DNA of 58,234 nucleotides from Magnetospirillum sp. SS-4 (GTDB taxonomy: Bacteria; Pseudomonadota; Alphaproteobacteria; Rhodospirillales; Magnetospirillaceae): contig NZ_LR746532.1 in NCBI RefSeq assembly GCF_902729425.1, forward strand, positions 1-58,234, read 5' to 3'. Below, piece by piece: positions 41,273 to 49,906 of the stretch. A program made the translations under genes and the position numbers. A model generated the notes under the pieces. The model did not search any database, was not told the origin of the DNA, and worked only from the letters and a program-made list of their open reading frames with translations. Each line of letters starts with the position of its first letter. The first letter of the stretch is position 1.

Positions 41273-41299
41273 GGCGGGCGGGGGAACACCCCGCCCGCC
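41273..41299. terminator. Bidirectional hairpin between convergent genes
   Basis: GGCGGGCGGGG and CCCCGCCCGCC pair perfectly over 11 bases around a five-base loop. It lies 10 bases after the RidA-fold gene and 4 bases from the stop of the convergent PI-PLC gene. TTGCTATTCC follows on the plus strand. It probably ends both transcripts. Confidence 0.7.
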
Positions 41300-41303
41300 C
41301 TTG

Positions 41304-43046
41304 CTATTCCCCGATGTTGAGTTTCGCCACCGCCCCGGCGGCGGCGGGGCGCAGATAATGCATCAGCGCGACGGCGGGGTGCCGGCCAAGGGCGGCGACC
41401 AGTCCCGGATTGGCGGCGCCGGCCCTGTCATAGAGCGAGGGGGCGTCCGTCCCGTCGCCCTGTTCCGCGCCGGACAGCAGGACCACGCCGCCGCCGCCGG
41501 GCCGGTCGGACACGCCCAGATTGCCGGCCACCATCCCGACATGGCGGCTATCCCACGAACGGCCGCCATTACTCGATCCGCACAGGTTCAGCACCGCCGG
41601 AGCGTCGGCGTTTCCGTCCGGCGACGCCGGAAACACGATGGCGTATCCCTGTCCTCCGGTGGCGACCGTCGCCGCCGAACGGCCGGTCGCGGCGGTGATG
41701 GGGATGGGGGCCGGCGCCGTCCAGGTGGCGCCGAAATCCGCCGAGCGAAGGATGGACAGCCGGTCTTCCGGATTGTCGAACACCGGTTTTCCCAAGAGGA
41801 TCGCGCCGCCGTCGTCGTCCATGGCGAGAGCAGGCGGCGTCATGGTGACGAGGCCGTCCACCGGCCGGGGCGGCGTCCACGAGCTTCCGCCGTCGCCGGA
41901 GGTGGTGACGAACAGGGTGTTTTCGGCCAGGACGGCGAGGCACAGCCTTCCCCGGCGGGCGGCCAGCGCCACGGCGGCGGCGGCGGGCAGGCCGGCGACC
42001 GGAATGCGGGTCCAACCGGCCTCGCCATGCTTGCGGCTGGCCAGGACGACGATGCCGCCGCCGCGCCACGCCACATGCAGGACGTCGCCGTCGGGATCGT
42101 GGGCCATGGCCGCGGCCGTCAGGTCCGGCAATTGGGCGATGGTCGCGGCCGGCGACCAGCTTCGCCCCTGGTCCGGGGACGACGACAGCATCAGCCGGGG
42201 ATGGCGGGGGTCTTCCGACCATGCCAGATGCAGCGTGCCGGCGCCGTCCACCGCCACGGCGGGAGGAGTCTCGAACCGGTGGGGCAGGATGGCCCGGTTG
42301 ATGCCCCAGGTTCTGCCGCCGTCGTCGGAGATGGACAAGATCCATGACGGGCCGGCGGCGCGGACCGCGTGCAGGCGGCCGTTTCCGCCACAGGCGATGG
42401 CCGGGGCGGAGAGGGTCGAGACCGGATGGACCCGCCTGCCGTTCACCATGCCGAACAGGCCATCGGCCGGATTGACGAAGCCGTCGAAGTCGTCGAACAG
42501 GCACAAGACGTTGCGGTCGCCGCGCAGCAGATCGTCCAGCGTCAGCTCCGCCAGATCGACGCCGGCATCGCCGTGGGTGATCATCCGCCCGCCCAGTTCG
42601 TTCCTCGTCAGGGCGGCCAACTGGGCTTTCTCGACGGAATCGAAGCCTCGCCACCACAGGCAGTTCCGATAGCCGGAGAACCCCAGGATGATCAGTTCCC
42701 GGGGATTGGCCTTGGCGAAGGTCCGGATGGCGATGAAGGCGTCCCGCAGGATCTCTCCGGTCGAGCCCTGCCAGCCCAACGCCGGATTTTCGGAGAACTG
42801 GCCGCAATGGAAGGCGCCATCGGTCCAGATGGCCGGGCGGATGTCGAAATAGCGGGCGCCGCTTCGAAGCTGCGTCGCGATGCCGTCGTACTGGGTCCGG
42901 GTATTGCCGTGGTTGGAGAACAAGGTTGAATGGGTCAGGTCGTGCATGCCGGCGCCACGGGCGCCGGGCAGGCGGACATCTCCCAGCCGGCGCGGGGAGA
43001 TGCGGTTCATCTGGTCGGTCATCCAGGTGGATGGAATGGTGCTCAT
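41304..43046 (-). CDS. PI-PLC X-domain phospholipase fused to an Asp-box (sialidase-like) propeller
   Basis: 580 residues. The first 200 form a phosphatidylinositol-specific phospholipase C X domain: GARGAGMHDLTHST with catalytic-type H35, RYFDIRPAIW and H80 in GAFHCGQF, and ELIILGFSGY. The remaining 380 form a beta-propeller with five Asp-box motifs (SISDDGGRTWG, SSSPDQGRSWS, TTSGDGGSSWT, RSADFGATWT, SSNGGRSWD) as in exo-sialidases, but I see no obvious catalytic sialidase arginine triad. There is no signal peptide, so export, if any, is by another route. The start (MSTIPSTWMTD) fits; a longer frame of nine residues lacks a ribosome site. Function is inferred as a phosphodiesterase with a binding propeller. 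Confidence 0.75.
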   Translation of the reverse strand: MSTIPSTWMTDQMNRISPRRLGDVRLPGARGAGMHDLTHSTLFSNHGNTRTQYDGIATQLRSGARYFDIRPAIWTDGAFHCGQFSENPALGWQGSTGEILRDAFIAIRTFAKANPRELIILGFSGYRNCLWWRGFDSVEKAQLAALTRNELGGRMITHGDAGVDLAELTLDDLLRGDRNVLCLFDDFDGFVNPADGLFGMVNGRRVHPVSTLSAPAIACGGNGRLHAVRAAGPSWILSISDDGGRTWGINRAILPHRFETPPAVAVDGAGTLHLAWSEDPRHPRLMLSSSPDQGRSWSPAATIAQLPDLTAAAMAHDPDGDVLHVAWRGGGIVVLASRKHGEAGWTRIPVAGLPAAAAVALAARRGRLCLAVLAENTLFVTTSGDGGSSWTPPRPVDGLVTMTPPALAMDDDGGAILLGKPVFDNPEDRLSILRSADFGATWTAPAPIPITAATGRSAATVATGGQGYAIVFPASPDGNADAPAVLNLCGSSNGGRSWDSRHVGMVAGNLGVSDRPGGGGVVLLSGAEQGDGTDAPSLYDRAGAANPGLVAALGRHPAVALMHYLRPAAAGAVAKLNIGE

Positions 43047-43208
43047 TGCGGCCTCCGGCGGAGGACGCGCCATTGATTGATGTAGCCCGGAACTGGCTGC
43101 GTCCTTATGTCGTGACCTTGATCATAATGCGCAGGAGAAATGTTTTCATCGACTTTAAGGCAACTAAAAATACACAATCCATATCGATTGCATCCTTGGG
43201 GTGGCGGT

Positions 43209-43979
43209 CTACGCCATGGCCCTGGCTTCCGCCTCGGTTTCGTCGTGGGCGCGCAGGTCGCCGGCGCGGGCGAACAGCCGGGCCGCCTGGTGCAGGGCCT
43301 TGCCCGCCGAGGCCTTGTCGCCCTCGTCGGCCAGGACATAGGCGATCGATCGGTGGCTGCGGGCCTCGCCCAGCATGTCTCCGACCTCGCGGAACAGTTC
43401 GATGGCCCGTTCGTAATCGGCCCGGGCGCGGTCCAGTTGCCCCAGGATGCGGGCGATGGCGGCCAGCGAGCGCAGGGTGTGGGCCTCGCCCAGGGTGTCG
43501 GCCGCCCGCCGGAAATGGCCCAGGGCCTGCCGATACCGGTCAAGCGCCCGGTCGTGGCGGCCGGCGTCGCGGTCCATGTGGCCGAGGCGGCGGCTGACAT
43601 GGCCCATGCCGGAATGGTCGGCGGCGGAATCGTAAAGCGCCAGCGCCGACAGATAGCAGCTTTCGGCCTCGGCGGCGTTGCCGTCGCGCTGCGCCAGCCG
43701 CGCCAGCCGCGCCAGGATGCCGGCCTGGCCGTGCTGGTCGCCGGCATGGGCGAGAAGGGCGCGGGCCTCCACATAGGACTCGCGGGCGGCGGAGGAATGG
43801 CCGGTCTCGGCCTCCAGGTCGCCAACCTGGGTCAGGGCGCCGGCCTCGCCGGCGGCGTCGCCGGCTTCGTGGTAGAGCAGACGGGCGCGGCGGAACGCCT
43901 CGCGGGCCGGCTGCTTGTCACCGGCCAGCCAAAGTTTCTCCGCCTCGTCCAAGATGGTGTCGGCCTCGGTGCGGGTCAT
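43209..43979 (-). CDS. Tetratricopeptide-repeat protein
   Basis: 256 residues built almost entirely of five to six TPR units of 40 residues, for example AREAFRRARLLYHEAGDAAGEAGALTQ, AESCYLSALALYDSAADHSGMGHVSRRLG and ADYERAIELFREVGDMLGEARSHRSIAYVL. The 40-residue period with LGEA and GDLE motifs is closer to the LGN/Rapsyn-like and NB-ARC-associated TPR subclass than to classic 34-residue TPRs. There is no signal peptide or enzymatic domain. It is probably an intracellular scaffold. It stands alone between the PI-PLC gene and a divergent secreted protein. The 162 bases on its 3' side show nothing recognisable. Confidence 0.8.
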   Translation of the reverse strand: MTRTEADTILDEAEKLWLAGDKQPAREAFRRARLLYHEAGDAAGEAGALTQVGDLEAETGHSSAARESYVEARALLAHAGDQHGQAGILARLARLAQRDGNAAEAESCYLSALALYDSAADHSGMGHVSRRLGHMDRDAGRHDRALDRYRQALGHFRRAADTLGEAHTLRSLAAIARILGQLDRARADYERAIELFREVGDMLGEARSHRSIAYVLADEGDKASAGKALHQAARLFARAGDLRAHDETEAEARAMA

Positions 43980-44099
43980 GGGCCTTGTCCGTCAGTGTTG
44001 CATCCTGGTGACAGCCTAAGCCCTCGCCGGCCGGCGGTAAACCACTCAGCCACAAATAGTTCTTTGACCTGCGTCAACAGGGGGATTAAACCTACCCTC

Positions 44100-44591
44100 A
44101 TGAGGTTGGTTCTGTCCGTCATCGTCCTGCTCGCCGGCGCTTCGTCAGCCATTGCCGCCGATTGCACCGTCGCGGCCGCGCCGGGGGTCGACTGGCAGCG
44201 CTGCTACATGGACGGCCGCGATTTTACCGGCCATGACCTTGGCCGCTCGCGCATTCGCGAGACCAGTTTCCAGCGTTCCAATCTGTCCGGCGTCGATCTC
44301 AGCCGGGTCGACGGCTATCGGGCCCGCTTCATCAGCGCCGCCATGAAGGGCGCCAGGCTGGATGACGGCCTGTTCAGCGAGGCGGATTTCACCAAGGCCG
44401 ATCTGTCCGGCGCCTCGCTGGCGCGGGCCGACCTGCGCCGGGCCAAATTCTTTCATGCCTCGTTGCGTGGCGCCGATCTGACCGGCGCCAGGATCACGGG
44501 GGCCGATCTGCTGAATGCCGACCTGTCCGGGGCTCGCTGGATCGATGGCGTCAAGCTGTGCGCCGAGGGATCGCTGGGGCAGTGCAACTGA
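44100..44591 (+). CDS. Secreted pentapeptide-repeat protein
   Basis: 163 residues. A signal peptide (1-20, ending SAIAA) is followed by about 20 pentapeptide repeats of the A(D/N)LXX type, such as LSGVDLSRVDG, FSEADFTKADLSGASLARADLRRAKF and LTGARITGADLLNADLSGARW. These form a right-handed quadrilateral beta-helix. A cysteine in the first segment and two near the end (CAEGSLGQCN) could make disulfides in the periplasm. The function of periplasmic members is unknown. The ATG at 44100 is the first plausible start. A longer open frame upstream overlaps the TPR gene antisense and is discarded. Confidence 0.85.
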   Translation: MRLVLSVIVLLAGASSAIAADCTVAAAPGVDWQRCYMDGRDFTGHDLGRSRIRETSFQRSNLSGVDLSRVDGYRARFISAAMKGARLDDGLFSEADFTKADLSGASLARADLRRAKFFHASLRGADLTGARITGADLLNADLSGARWIDGVKLCAEGSLGQCN

Positions 44592-44613
44592 ATCTGAGTG
44601 GGCATGGGCTGGA

Positions 44614-45657
44614 ATGAAGACGACTGATCCGATCGATGTGGCTTCCCACTGCGCCCGCGCCGCCCTGGGGCTGATGGAGCGGCACAAGGTGCCGCCGACG
44701 CCCGAGAACTTTTCCATCTGGTACGCCTTCGTCGCCGGCCGCAACCCCGAGCTTACCGCCGCCATCAACGCCATCTTGAACAGCGGCAAGAAATTCACCG
44801 AGAAGGTCAATGAACAGCTGTACGAGCGCTTCGCCGTGTTCGGCCAGGACAAGGCCGAACTGCGCGAGGTCGGGCTGCGGGTCGAGGAGGCGGTGGGCCG
44901 GGTTCTGGAATACCTCAGCAATGCCGGGGATGGAACCCACAGCTACGGCAATGCCCTGGAGACCTTCTCGGGACGGCTGAGCGGTGGGCCGGCGCCCGAT
45001 TACCTCGCCGACGCGGTGGGCGCCATCATGGCCGAGACCAAGGCCATGGCCGATATCAACCGGCAACTGACCAGCAATCTGGAACTGTCGAGCACCGAGA
45101 TCGCCCGTCTGCGCAACGAACTGGACGACCTGAAGCGGGAAGCCGCCACCGACGCCCTGACCCAATTGGCCAACCGCAAGATGTTCGACCACGCCCTCAG
45201 GCACGCGGTCGAGGCCGCCGGCCGCACCGGCGAACCGCTGGGCCTGCTGATGATCGACATCGATCATTTCAAGCAGTTCAACGATACCTACGGCCACCCC
45301 CTGGGCGACCAGATTCTCAAGCTGGTGGGACGCTCGCTGACCGAGATCGTCCAGGTCAAGGACACCGCCGCCCGCTATGGCGGCGAGGAATTCGCCGTCA
45401 TCCTGCCCCGGACGATGCTGGCGGATGCCCTGACGGTGGCCGAGACCATCCGGACCCAGGTGGCGGCCCGGCGGGTGACCAACCGCCGCACCGGCCAGGT
45501 GCTGGGACAGGTGACCCTGTCGGTGGGGGTCGCGGTGCTGGCGGCGGGCGAGGGCGGCGAAGCCCTGGTCCAGCGCGCCGACGAGGCGCTTTATCTCGCC
45601 AAGCGCGATGGCCGCAACCGGGTCAAGTCCGAACTCGACGTGGCGGCCGCCGGCTGA
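44614..45657 (+). CDS. Diguanylate cyclase (GGDEF) with N-terminal helical domain
   Basis: 347 residues. The C-terminal GGDEF domain starts with DALTQLANRKMFD and contains LMIDIDHFKQFNDTYGHPLGDQIL and the catalytic signature RYGGEEFAVILPR, so it should make cyclic di-GMP from two GTP. The inhibitory I-site RxxD five residues before the signature reads QVKD, so product inhibition is probably lost. The first 170 residues are helical (PPTPENFSIWYAFVAGRNPEL, a DUF-type sensor seen in other alphaproteobacterial cyclases) and end in a coiled coil (LELSSTEIARLRNELDDLKREA). It has no membrane helices, so the signal is cytoplasmic. It converges on the regulator gene with one base between stops. Confidence 0.93.
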   Translation: MKTTDPIDVASHCARAALGLMERHKVPPTPENFSIWYAFVAGRNPELTAAINAILNSGKKFTEKVNEQLYERFAVFGQDKAELREVGLRVEEAVGRVLEYLSNAGDGTHSYGNALETFSGRLSGGPAPDYLADAVGAIMAETKAMADINRQLTSNLELSSTEIARLRNELDDLKREAATDALTQLANRKMFDHALRHAVEAAGRTGEPLGLLMIDIDHFKQFNDTYGHPLGDQILKLVGRSLTEIVQVKDTAARYGGEEFAVILPRTMLADALTVAETIRTQVAARRVTNRRTGQVLGQVTLSVGVAVLAAGEGGEALVQRADEALYLAKRDGRNRVKSELDVAAAG

Positions 45658-45658
45658 A

Positions 45659-46531
45659 CTACAGCCCCAGATGCGAGGCGCATAGTCGGGAGAGTTCCTC
45701 CAGGCTGTCGTCGACGCTTCTCGCCGAGGTGTCGAGGGTGGCGTCGGCGCGGCCGTAGAGATGGCTGCGCGCCTCCAGGATCGAGCGCAGGTCCTCCATG
45801 GCGGCGTGGCCCTGGCCCTCGATGGGGCGCAGATCGCCCTGGCTCATCACCCGTCGCATATGCTCTTCCGGGGAAGCCTGTATCCAGACGGTGAAGCACG
45901 ATTGCAGCAGCAGGTCGTAGGTGTGGGGCTCGGACACCAGCGAGCCGCCGGATTCCAGCACCATGCTGGGCTGGCTGGCGATCGAGGTCTCCAGGGCGCT
46001 GAATTCCAGCTTGCGATATCCCTTCTGCCCCATGGACAGCAGGATTTCGGTCATGTCCATGCCGGCGATCTGCTCGATCACCGAGGTGACCCGGACGAAG
46101 GGCACGCCGTAGCGTTCCGCCAGCCGCTTGCCCAGGGTGGTCTTGCCGGCGCCCCGCAGCCCCACCAGGGCGACGCGGCGCGACAGCTTGATGCCGCGCT
46201 TGAACGTCTGGCGCAGCAGTACGTAGGCTTCGGATTGCTGCTCGGGCGACAGGGATTCCAGAAGCTTGCGCGCCAGCGGCAGGTCGGGGTGATGCCCCTC
46301 GGCCTCGGCCTCGATCAGTTCGGCGATGGGCAGGCCCATGGCCTGGGCCAGCAGCCACAAGATATTGTAGCTGACATTGGCCTGACCGCTTTCCAACTGG
46401 GCGAGATAGCGTTCGGAGATGCCGGTGTGCAGCGACAGATCCCGGCGGGACATGCCCCGCCGCGCCCGGAATCCCTTGACCCGATCCCCCAGCCGCTTGG
46501 CCATGGCGGCGAACTCTGCCTGATCTCCCAT
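45659..46531 (-). CDS. BzdR/BoxR-type regulator: XRE helix-turn-helix plus shikimate-kinase-like domain
   Basis: 290 residues from ATG 46531 (MGDQAEFAAM); BzdR of Azoarcus has a similar length. The N-terminal XRE/Cro DNA-binding domain (about 12-72: VKGFRARRGMSRRDLSLHTGISERYLAQLESGQANVSY, two blocks) is joined by a linker to a shikimate kinase I-like domain with Walker A GLRGAGKTTLGKRL (124-137). In BzdR the latter binds benzoyl-CoA and releases the repressor from TGCA-containing operators. Here it probably represses benzoate-degradation genes until benzoyl-CoA appears. It is separate from bcr by 8 kb. TGCA repeats lie in its divergent promoter region. The role is inferred from domain layout and genomic context. 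Confidence 0.88.
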   Translation of the reverse strand: MGDQAEFAAMAKRLGDRVKGFRARRGMSRRDLSLHTGISERYLAQLESGQANVSYNILWLLAQAMGLPIAELIEAEAEGHHPDLPLARKLLESLSPEQQSEAYVLLRQTFKRGIKLSRRVALVGLRGAGKTTLGKRLAERYGVPFVRVTSVIEQIAGMDMTEILLSMGQKGYRKLEFSALETSIASQPSMVLESGGSLVSEPHTYDLLLQSCFTVWIQASPEEHMRRVMSQGDLRPIEGQGHAAMEDLRSILEARSHLYGRADATLDTSARSVDDSLEELSRLCASHLGL

Positions 46532-46598
46532 ACGTAGATACCCTGCCCGGAAAACATTTCGATACTGAAGCATGGTTGTGGCCGTAAGGCCAGCGTCG

Positions 46599-46627
46599 TG
46601 CATAATAGTGCAGGGAGGAGAGATGCA
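46599..46627. promoter_or_regulatory. TGCA repeats in the divergent promoter of the BzdR-like regulator
   Basis: TGCA occurs at 46599-46602, 46609-46612 and 46624-46627. The first two are six bases apart as GTGCATAATAGTGCA, the kind of direct TGCA repeat reported as operator for BzdR and BoxR. The third contains the A of the start codon of the divergent response-regulator gene. They lie 70-95 bases upstream of the regulator's own ATG, so autoregulation and control of the divergent gene are both plausible. Confidence 0.55.
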
Positions 46628-47769
46628 TGATACAGCCACCCGAGTTCGCCCAATGCCGGGCCTTGATCGTCGAGGACAATCCTCTCAACCGTCAGTTGGT
46701 GGAGGCGCTGCTGGGCGCCATGGGCATCGGCACCATCGGAATGGCGGTCGACGGGGCCGACGGGCTGGAACGGCTGGGTCAACTGGTGCCCGACATCATC
46801 ATCCTCGACATCATGATGCCCCGGATGGACGGCTTCGAGTTCCTGTCGCGTCTTCGCGCCGACCCGGATCACGGCGACGTTCCCGTCCTGGTGACCACCG
46901 CCCTGAGCGAGAAGGCGGAACGGGCGCGGGCGTTCGACCTCGGCGCCTCGGATTACGTGGTCAAGCCCATCGACCAGCGCGAGTTCATCGCCCGCGTCTC
47001 GGTGCATCTGCGTAACCGGATGCAGTTGGCGCGGCTGCGGCGCTATCAGGAACGGCTGCGGGCCGATCTGGCGGCGGCGGCGGCCATGCAGGACGGCCTG
47101 CTGCCGGCCCCCAACCGCGTCAAGGCCATCGAGAGCGCCTATGGGGTCCGGATCGCGTCGCTGTTTCGCAGTTCGTCCGAACTGGGCGGCGACCTGTGGG
47201 ACGTGGTCGCCATCGACCCCGACCGTTTCGGGCTCTATCTGGTGGATTTTTCCGGCCATGGCATCGCCGCCGCCATCAACACCTTCCGCCTGCATGTGCT
47301 GATGGCCAAGCTGGCCGATCAGGCCATCGATCCGGCGGCCCTGCTGGAACGGGTCAATCAGGCGCTGCTGTCGGTGCTGCAACGCGGCCAGTTCGCCACC
47401 ATGATCTACGTGGTGTTCGACGTGGCCCGCAACAAGGCGGTGTTCGCCTCGGCGGGCGGCACCGCGCCGGTGCATCGGGCGGCGGACGGCACCGCCGGCC
47501 TGCTGGTCAGCCATTCCCATCCCCTTGGCCTTGTTCCCGAATCCCGCTTCCGGACCATCGAGGTGCCGTTCGGTCCCGGTTCGGCCCTGCTGGTCTACAG
47601 CGACGGCCTCAGCGAGGCCAGCGACGGCCAGGACGGCATGCTGGGCGAGGAAGGGGTGCGCCGGATCGCCGAGACCTGTTCCGGCGATCTGGACGGCGAG
47701 GTCAAGACCCTGGCGGATAGGGGATTTGGCTTCCACGACGACCTGTCGGTGGTCTGGGTGTCGCGCTAG
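46627..47769 (+). CDS. Response regulator with PP2C/SpoIIE-type serine phosphatase output (RsbU-like)
   Basis: 380 residues. The receiver domain (about 10-130) is complete: acidic pair in LIVEDNPLNR, phosphoacceptor in DIIILDIMMPRMDGFEF and lysine in YVVKPIDQ. A coiled-coil linker (LRRYQERLRADLAAAAAMQDGLLP) leads to a PP2C-like phosphatase with metal-binding motifs SSELGGDLWDVV, LVDFSGHGIAAAINTF and LVYSDGLSEA. This layout belongs to partner-switching systems that dephosphorylate an anti-sigma-factor antagonist. No antagonist or anti-sigma gene is adjacent. It is divergent from the BzdR-like regulator, and its start codon overlaps a TGCA box. Confidence 0.92.
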   Translation: MIQPPEFAQCRALIVEDNPLNRQLVEALLGAMGIGTIGMAVDGADGLERLGQLVPDIIILDIMMPRMDGFEFLSRLRADPDHGDVPVLVTTALSEKAERARAFDLGASDYVVKPIDQREFIARVSVHLRNRMQLARLRRYQERLRADLAAAAAMQDGLLPAPNRVKAIESAYGVRIASLFRSSSELGGDLWDVVAIDPDRFGLYLVDFSGHGIAAAINTFRLHVLMAKLADQAIDPAALLERVNQALLSVLQRGQFATMIYVVFDVARNKAVFASAGGTAPVHRAADGTAGLLVSHSHPLGLVPESRFRTIEVPFGPGSALLVYSDGLSEASDGQDGMLGEEGVRRIAETCSGDLDGEVKTLADRGFGFHDDLSVVWVSR

Positions 47770-47827
47770 GCCCAAGGGGCCTCGGCTATCGGCGGTTCCG
47801 ATTGTCGGGATTTGGCGTGAGGGGGGA

Positions 47828-49906
47828 TCAGGACCGGCCGGCGCAGGCGGCCCGCCACATCCCGCGATAGGCCGCTTCCAGGTCGGCCACCACCGGCCTG
47901 GCGTCGCAGACCGGCGAAGCGAGCATCATGGCGCGCAGGCCATGGCGCAGCCGGCGCCGCCGTTCCGGATCGGCGGCCAGTCCGGCGGCGATTTCCACGT
48001 ATTCTTCATCCGTTCGGGCGATCAGGTCGGGCAATCCGGCATTGGCCAGGATCGAGGCTCCGGCCCGCTGCCACGAATTGGGGCCGGCCAGGGTGACCAC
48101 CGGCACCCCCATCCATAGCGGGATCAGCACGGTGGTGTTGCCGGAATGCAGTGGCGAATCCAGCACCGCCGTCAGGCGGGAATAGATCCCCATGTTGCGC
48201 CCCCAGCCGCCGGGTATCCCCTCCAGGTCGACCCGTCCGGCCAGTTCGCCCAGGCCCGCCGGCTCGGCCAGCCGTGCCGCCCAGGCCTGCCGGGTGGGGG
48301 CATCGTTGAACTGGGCCTGCTTGAACAGGATGCGGCTGTGGGGAACCCGTTCCAGCAGCCGGCGCCACGTCGCCATGGTGCGGCGGTCGACGCGGGCGGC
48401 CTCGGCGACGCAGCCGAACACGATGCCGTCGTCGCCGTCGTCGCCGCCGATTTCGGGCCAGTCGTCCCGTGGCTGGAAGGGGGCGATGATGCGGGGCAGG
48501 CGGATCACGGTCTCGCTGAAATCGGCGTCGCGTTCGGGCGGGGTCAGATGGGGATCGCCCAGCAGATAGTCGAAGCCGTCGAAGCCGGTGGTGGCGGAAT
48601 AGCCGATCAGCGTCGCCACCTGGACCGGGGCGGGGCGGTGGGCGAAGACCGGCATCCGGTTGCCGGCGGCGTGGCCGCACAGGTCGACCAGGATGTCGAT
48701 GCCGTCGGTCCGGATGGTTTCCGCCAGCGCCTCGTCCCCCTGGTCCGCGCAGCGGCGCCAGTGGTCGGCCATCGCCTGGAACCGCCCGGTCACCGCGTCC
48801 GGCCTGCCCAACTCGGCATAGCAGAACACCTCGACGGCCTCGCGGTCGTGGTGGCGGATCAGCGGCTCCAGGTAATAGCGGCAGGCATGTTCGCGAAAAT
48901 CGGTCGAGACGTAGCCGACGCGCAGCCGCCGCCCGGGGTCCCAGGAGCGCGGCGGCGGCGGCGGCGGCCGGATGTGGCTGATCAGCCGGTTGCAGCGGCG
49001 GGCCTCGGCCAGCATCTCGGCCGGCGGCAGCTCGGGGACGTATTGCAGGCTGAACAGCAGCCGGCTTTGCACCGGCCACGAAACCGCCGAGACCGGTTCC
49101 CGGCCGGCTTCCCGGCATCGCCGCAGCAGGGCGGCGGCCTCGGCGCCGTCTCCCAGGGTGGTCAGGGCCGCCGCCAGGGCGAAGCCCACATGGATGTCGT
49201 CGGGGGGCGCCAGGGCGGCGGCGGCGCGGGCGGCCTCGATGGCTCCGACCGCCTGGCCCGAGTTCTGGCGGGCGGTGGACAGCGCCACCAGACTCTCCAG
49301 GCTGGGCGAGGAGCGGCCGGCGGCTCGTTCCAGCAGCGGGATGGCCCGTTCGGGCTCGCCCCGCTCCAGGATGACCAGCCCCAGGTCGGTCAGGGCTCCG
49401 GCGTCGTCGGGGGCCAGGTCGAGAGCCCGGCGCAACGGCGGTTCAGCCTCGGCATGGCGGCCGGCCTTGATCAGCTGGCTGGACAGCGCCACCAGGGCGT
49501 CCACCGAATCCGGGCGCAGCCGGAGCAGCCGCTCATAGGCGGCGATGGCGGCGTTTCGGTCGCCGGCGCTGGCCAGCGCGTCGGCCAGATTGGCGATGTC
49601 GTCGGCCTCTGGCGCCTCCAGCGCCGCCAGATGGTCGGCGGCCAGCCGGGGGCGGCCGGCATTGAGCGCCAGCAGGGCGACGGCCCGCCGCAAGGTGGGT
49701 TCGGCCGGGGCCAGGACGGCGGCCCGCTCATAGGCTTCCAGGGCCGCGTCCATCTCGCCCAGCTGGACGTGTATCTCGCCGATGAACTGATGGAAGGCCG
49801 AGGTTTCCGGAGCCAGGGCGACCAGTTCCCGCGCCTCGGCCAGGGCGGTGCGCAGCTTGCCGTCCTGGCGCGCGGTCAGGGCGCGGGCGATGCGTTCGCG
49901 CAGCAT
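47828..49906 (-). CDS. TPR plus OGT-type (GT41) glycosyltransferase, first of pair
   Basis: 692 residues. About 330 residues of TPR repeats (AAIAAYERLLRLRPDSVDALVALSSQLIKAGRHAEAEPPL is cut here into two blocks) are followed by an OGT/SPINDLY-type catalytic domain: VGYVSTDFREHACRYYLEPL, FDYLLGDPHLTPPE, then the UDP-site region. The lysine that binds UDP in human OGT appears as arginine (AEAARVDRRTMATW), and NGHTT is SGNTT, so donor or activity may differ. It would add a sugar to protein serine or threonine, perhaps flagellin. The ATG overlaps the upstream stop by one base (TGATG), so it is the last gene of a four-gene operon. Confidence 0.85.
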   Translation of the reverse strand: MLRERIARALTARQDGKLRTALAEARELVALAPETSAFHQFIGEIHVQLGEMDAALEAYERAAVLAPAEPTLRRAVALLALNAGRPRLAADHLAALEAPEADDIANLADALASAGDRNAAIAAYERLLRLRPDSVDALVALSSQLIKAGRHAEAEPPLRRALDLAPDDAGALTDLGLVILERGEPERAIPLLERAAGRSSPSLESLVALSTARQNSGQAVGAIEAARAAAALAPPDDIHVGFALAAALTTLGDGAEAAALLRRCREAGREPVSAVSWPVQSRLLFSLQYVPELPPAEMLAEARRCNRLISHIRPPPPPPRSWDPGRRLRVGYVSTDFREHACRYYLEPLIRHHDREAVEVFCYAELGRPDAVTGRFQAMADHWRRCADQGDEALAETIRTDGIDILVDLCGHAAGNRMPVFAHRPAPVQVATLIGYSATTGFDGFDYLLGDPHLTPPERDADFSETVIRLPRIIAPFQPRDDWPEIGGDDGDDGIVFGCVAEAARVDRRTMATWRRLLERVPHSRILFKQAQFNDAPTRQAWAARLAEPAGLGELAGRVDLEGIPGGWGRNMGIYSRLTAVLDSPLHSGNTTVLIPLWMGVPVVTLAGPNSWQRAGASILANAGLPDLIARTDEEYVEIAAGLAADPERRRRLRHGLRAMMLASPVCDARPVVADLEAAYRGMWRAACAGRS

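Noticed and set aside
43140-44591. A 483-codon plus-strand frame running into the pentapeptide protein
   Set aside because: Its first 320 codons are antisense to the TPR gene. A normal signal peptide begins at 44100.
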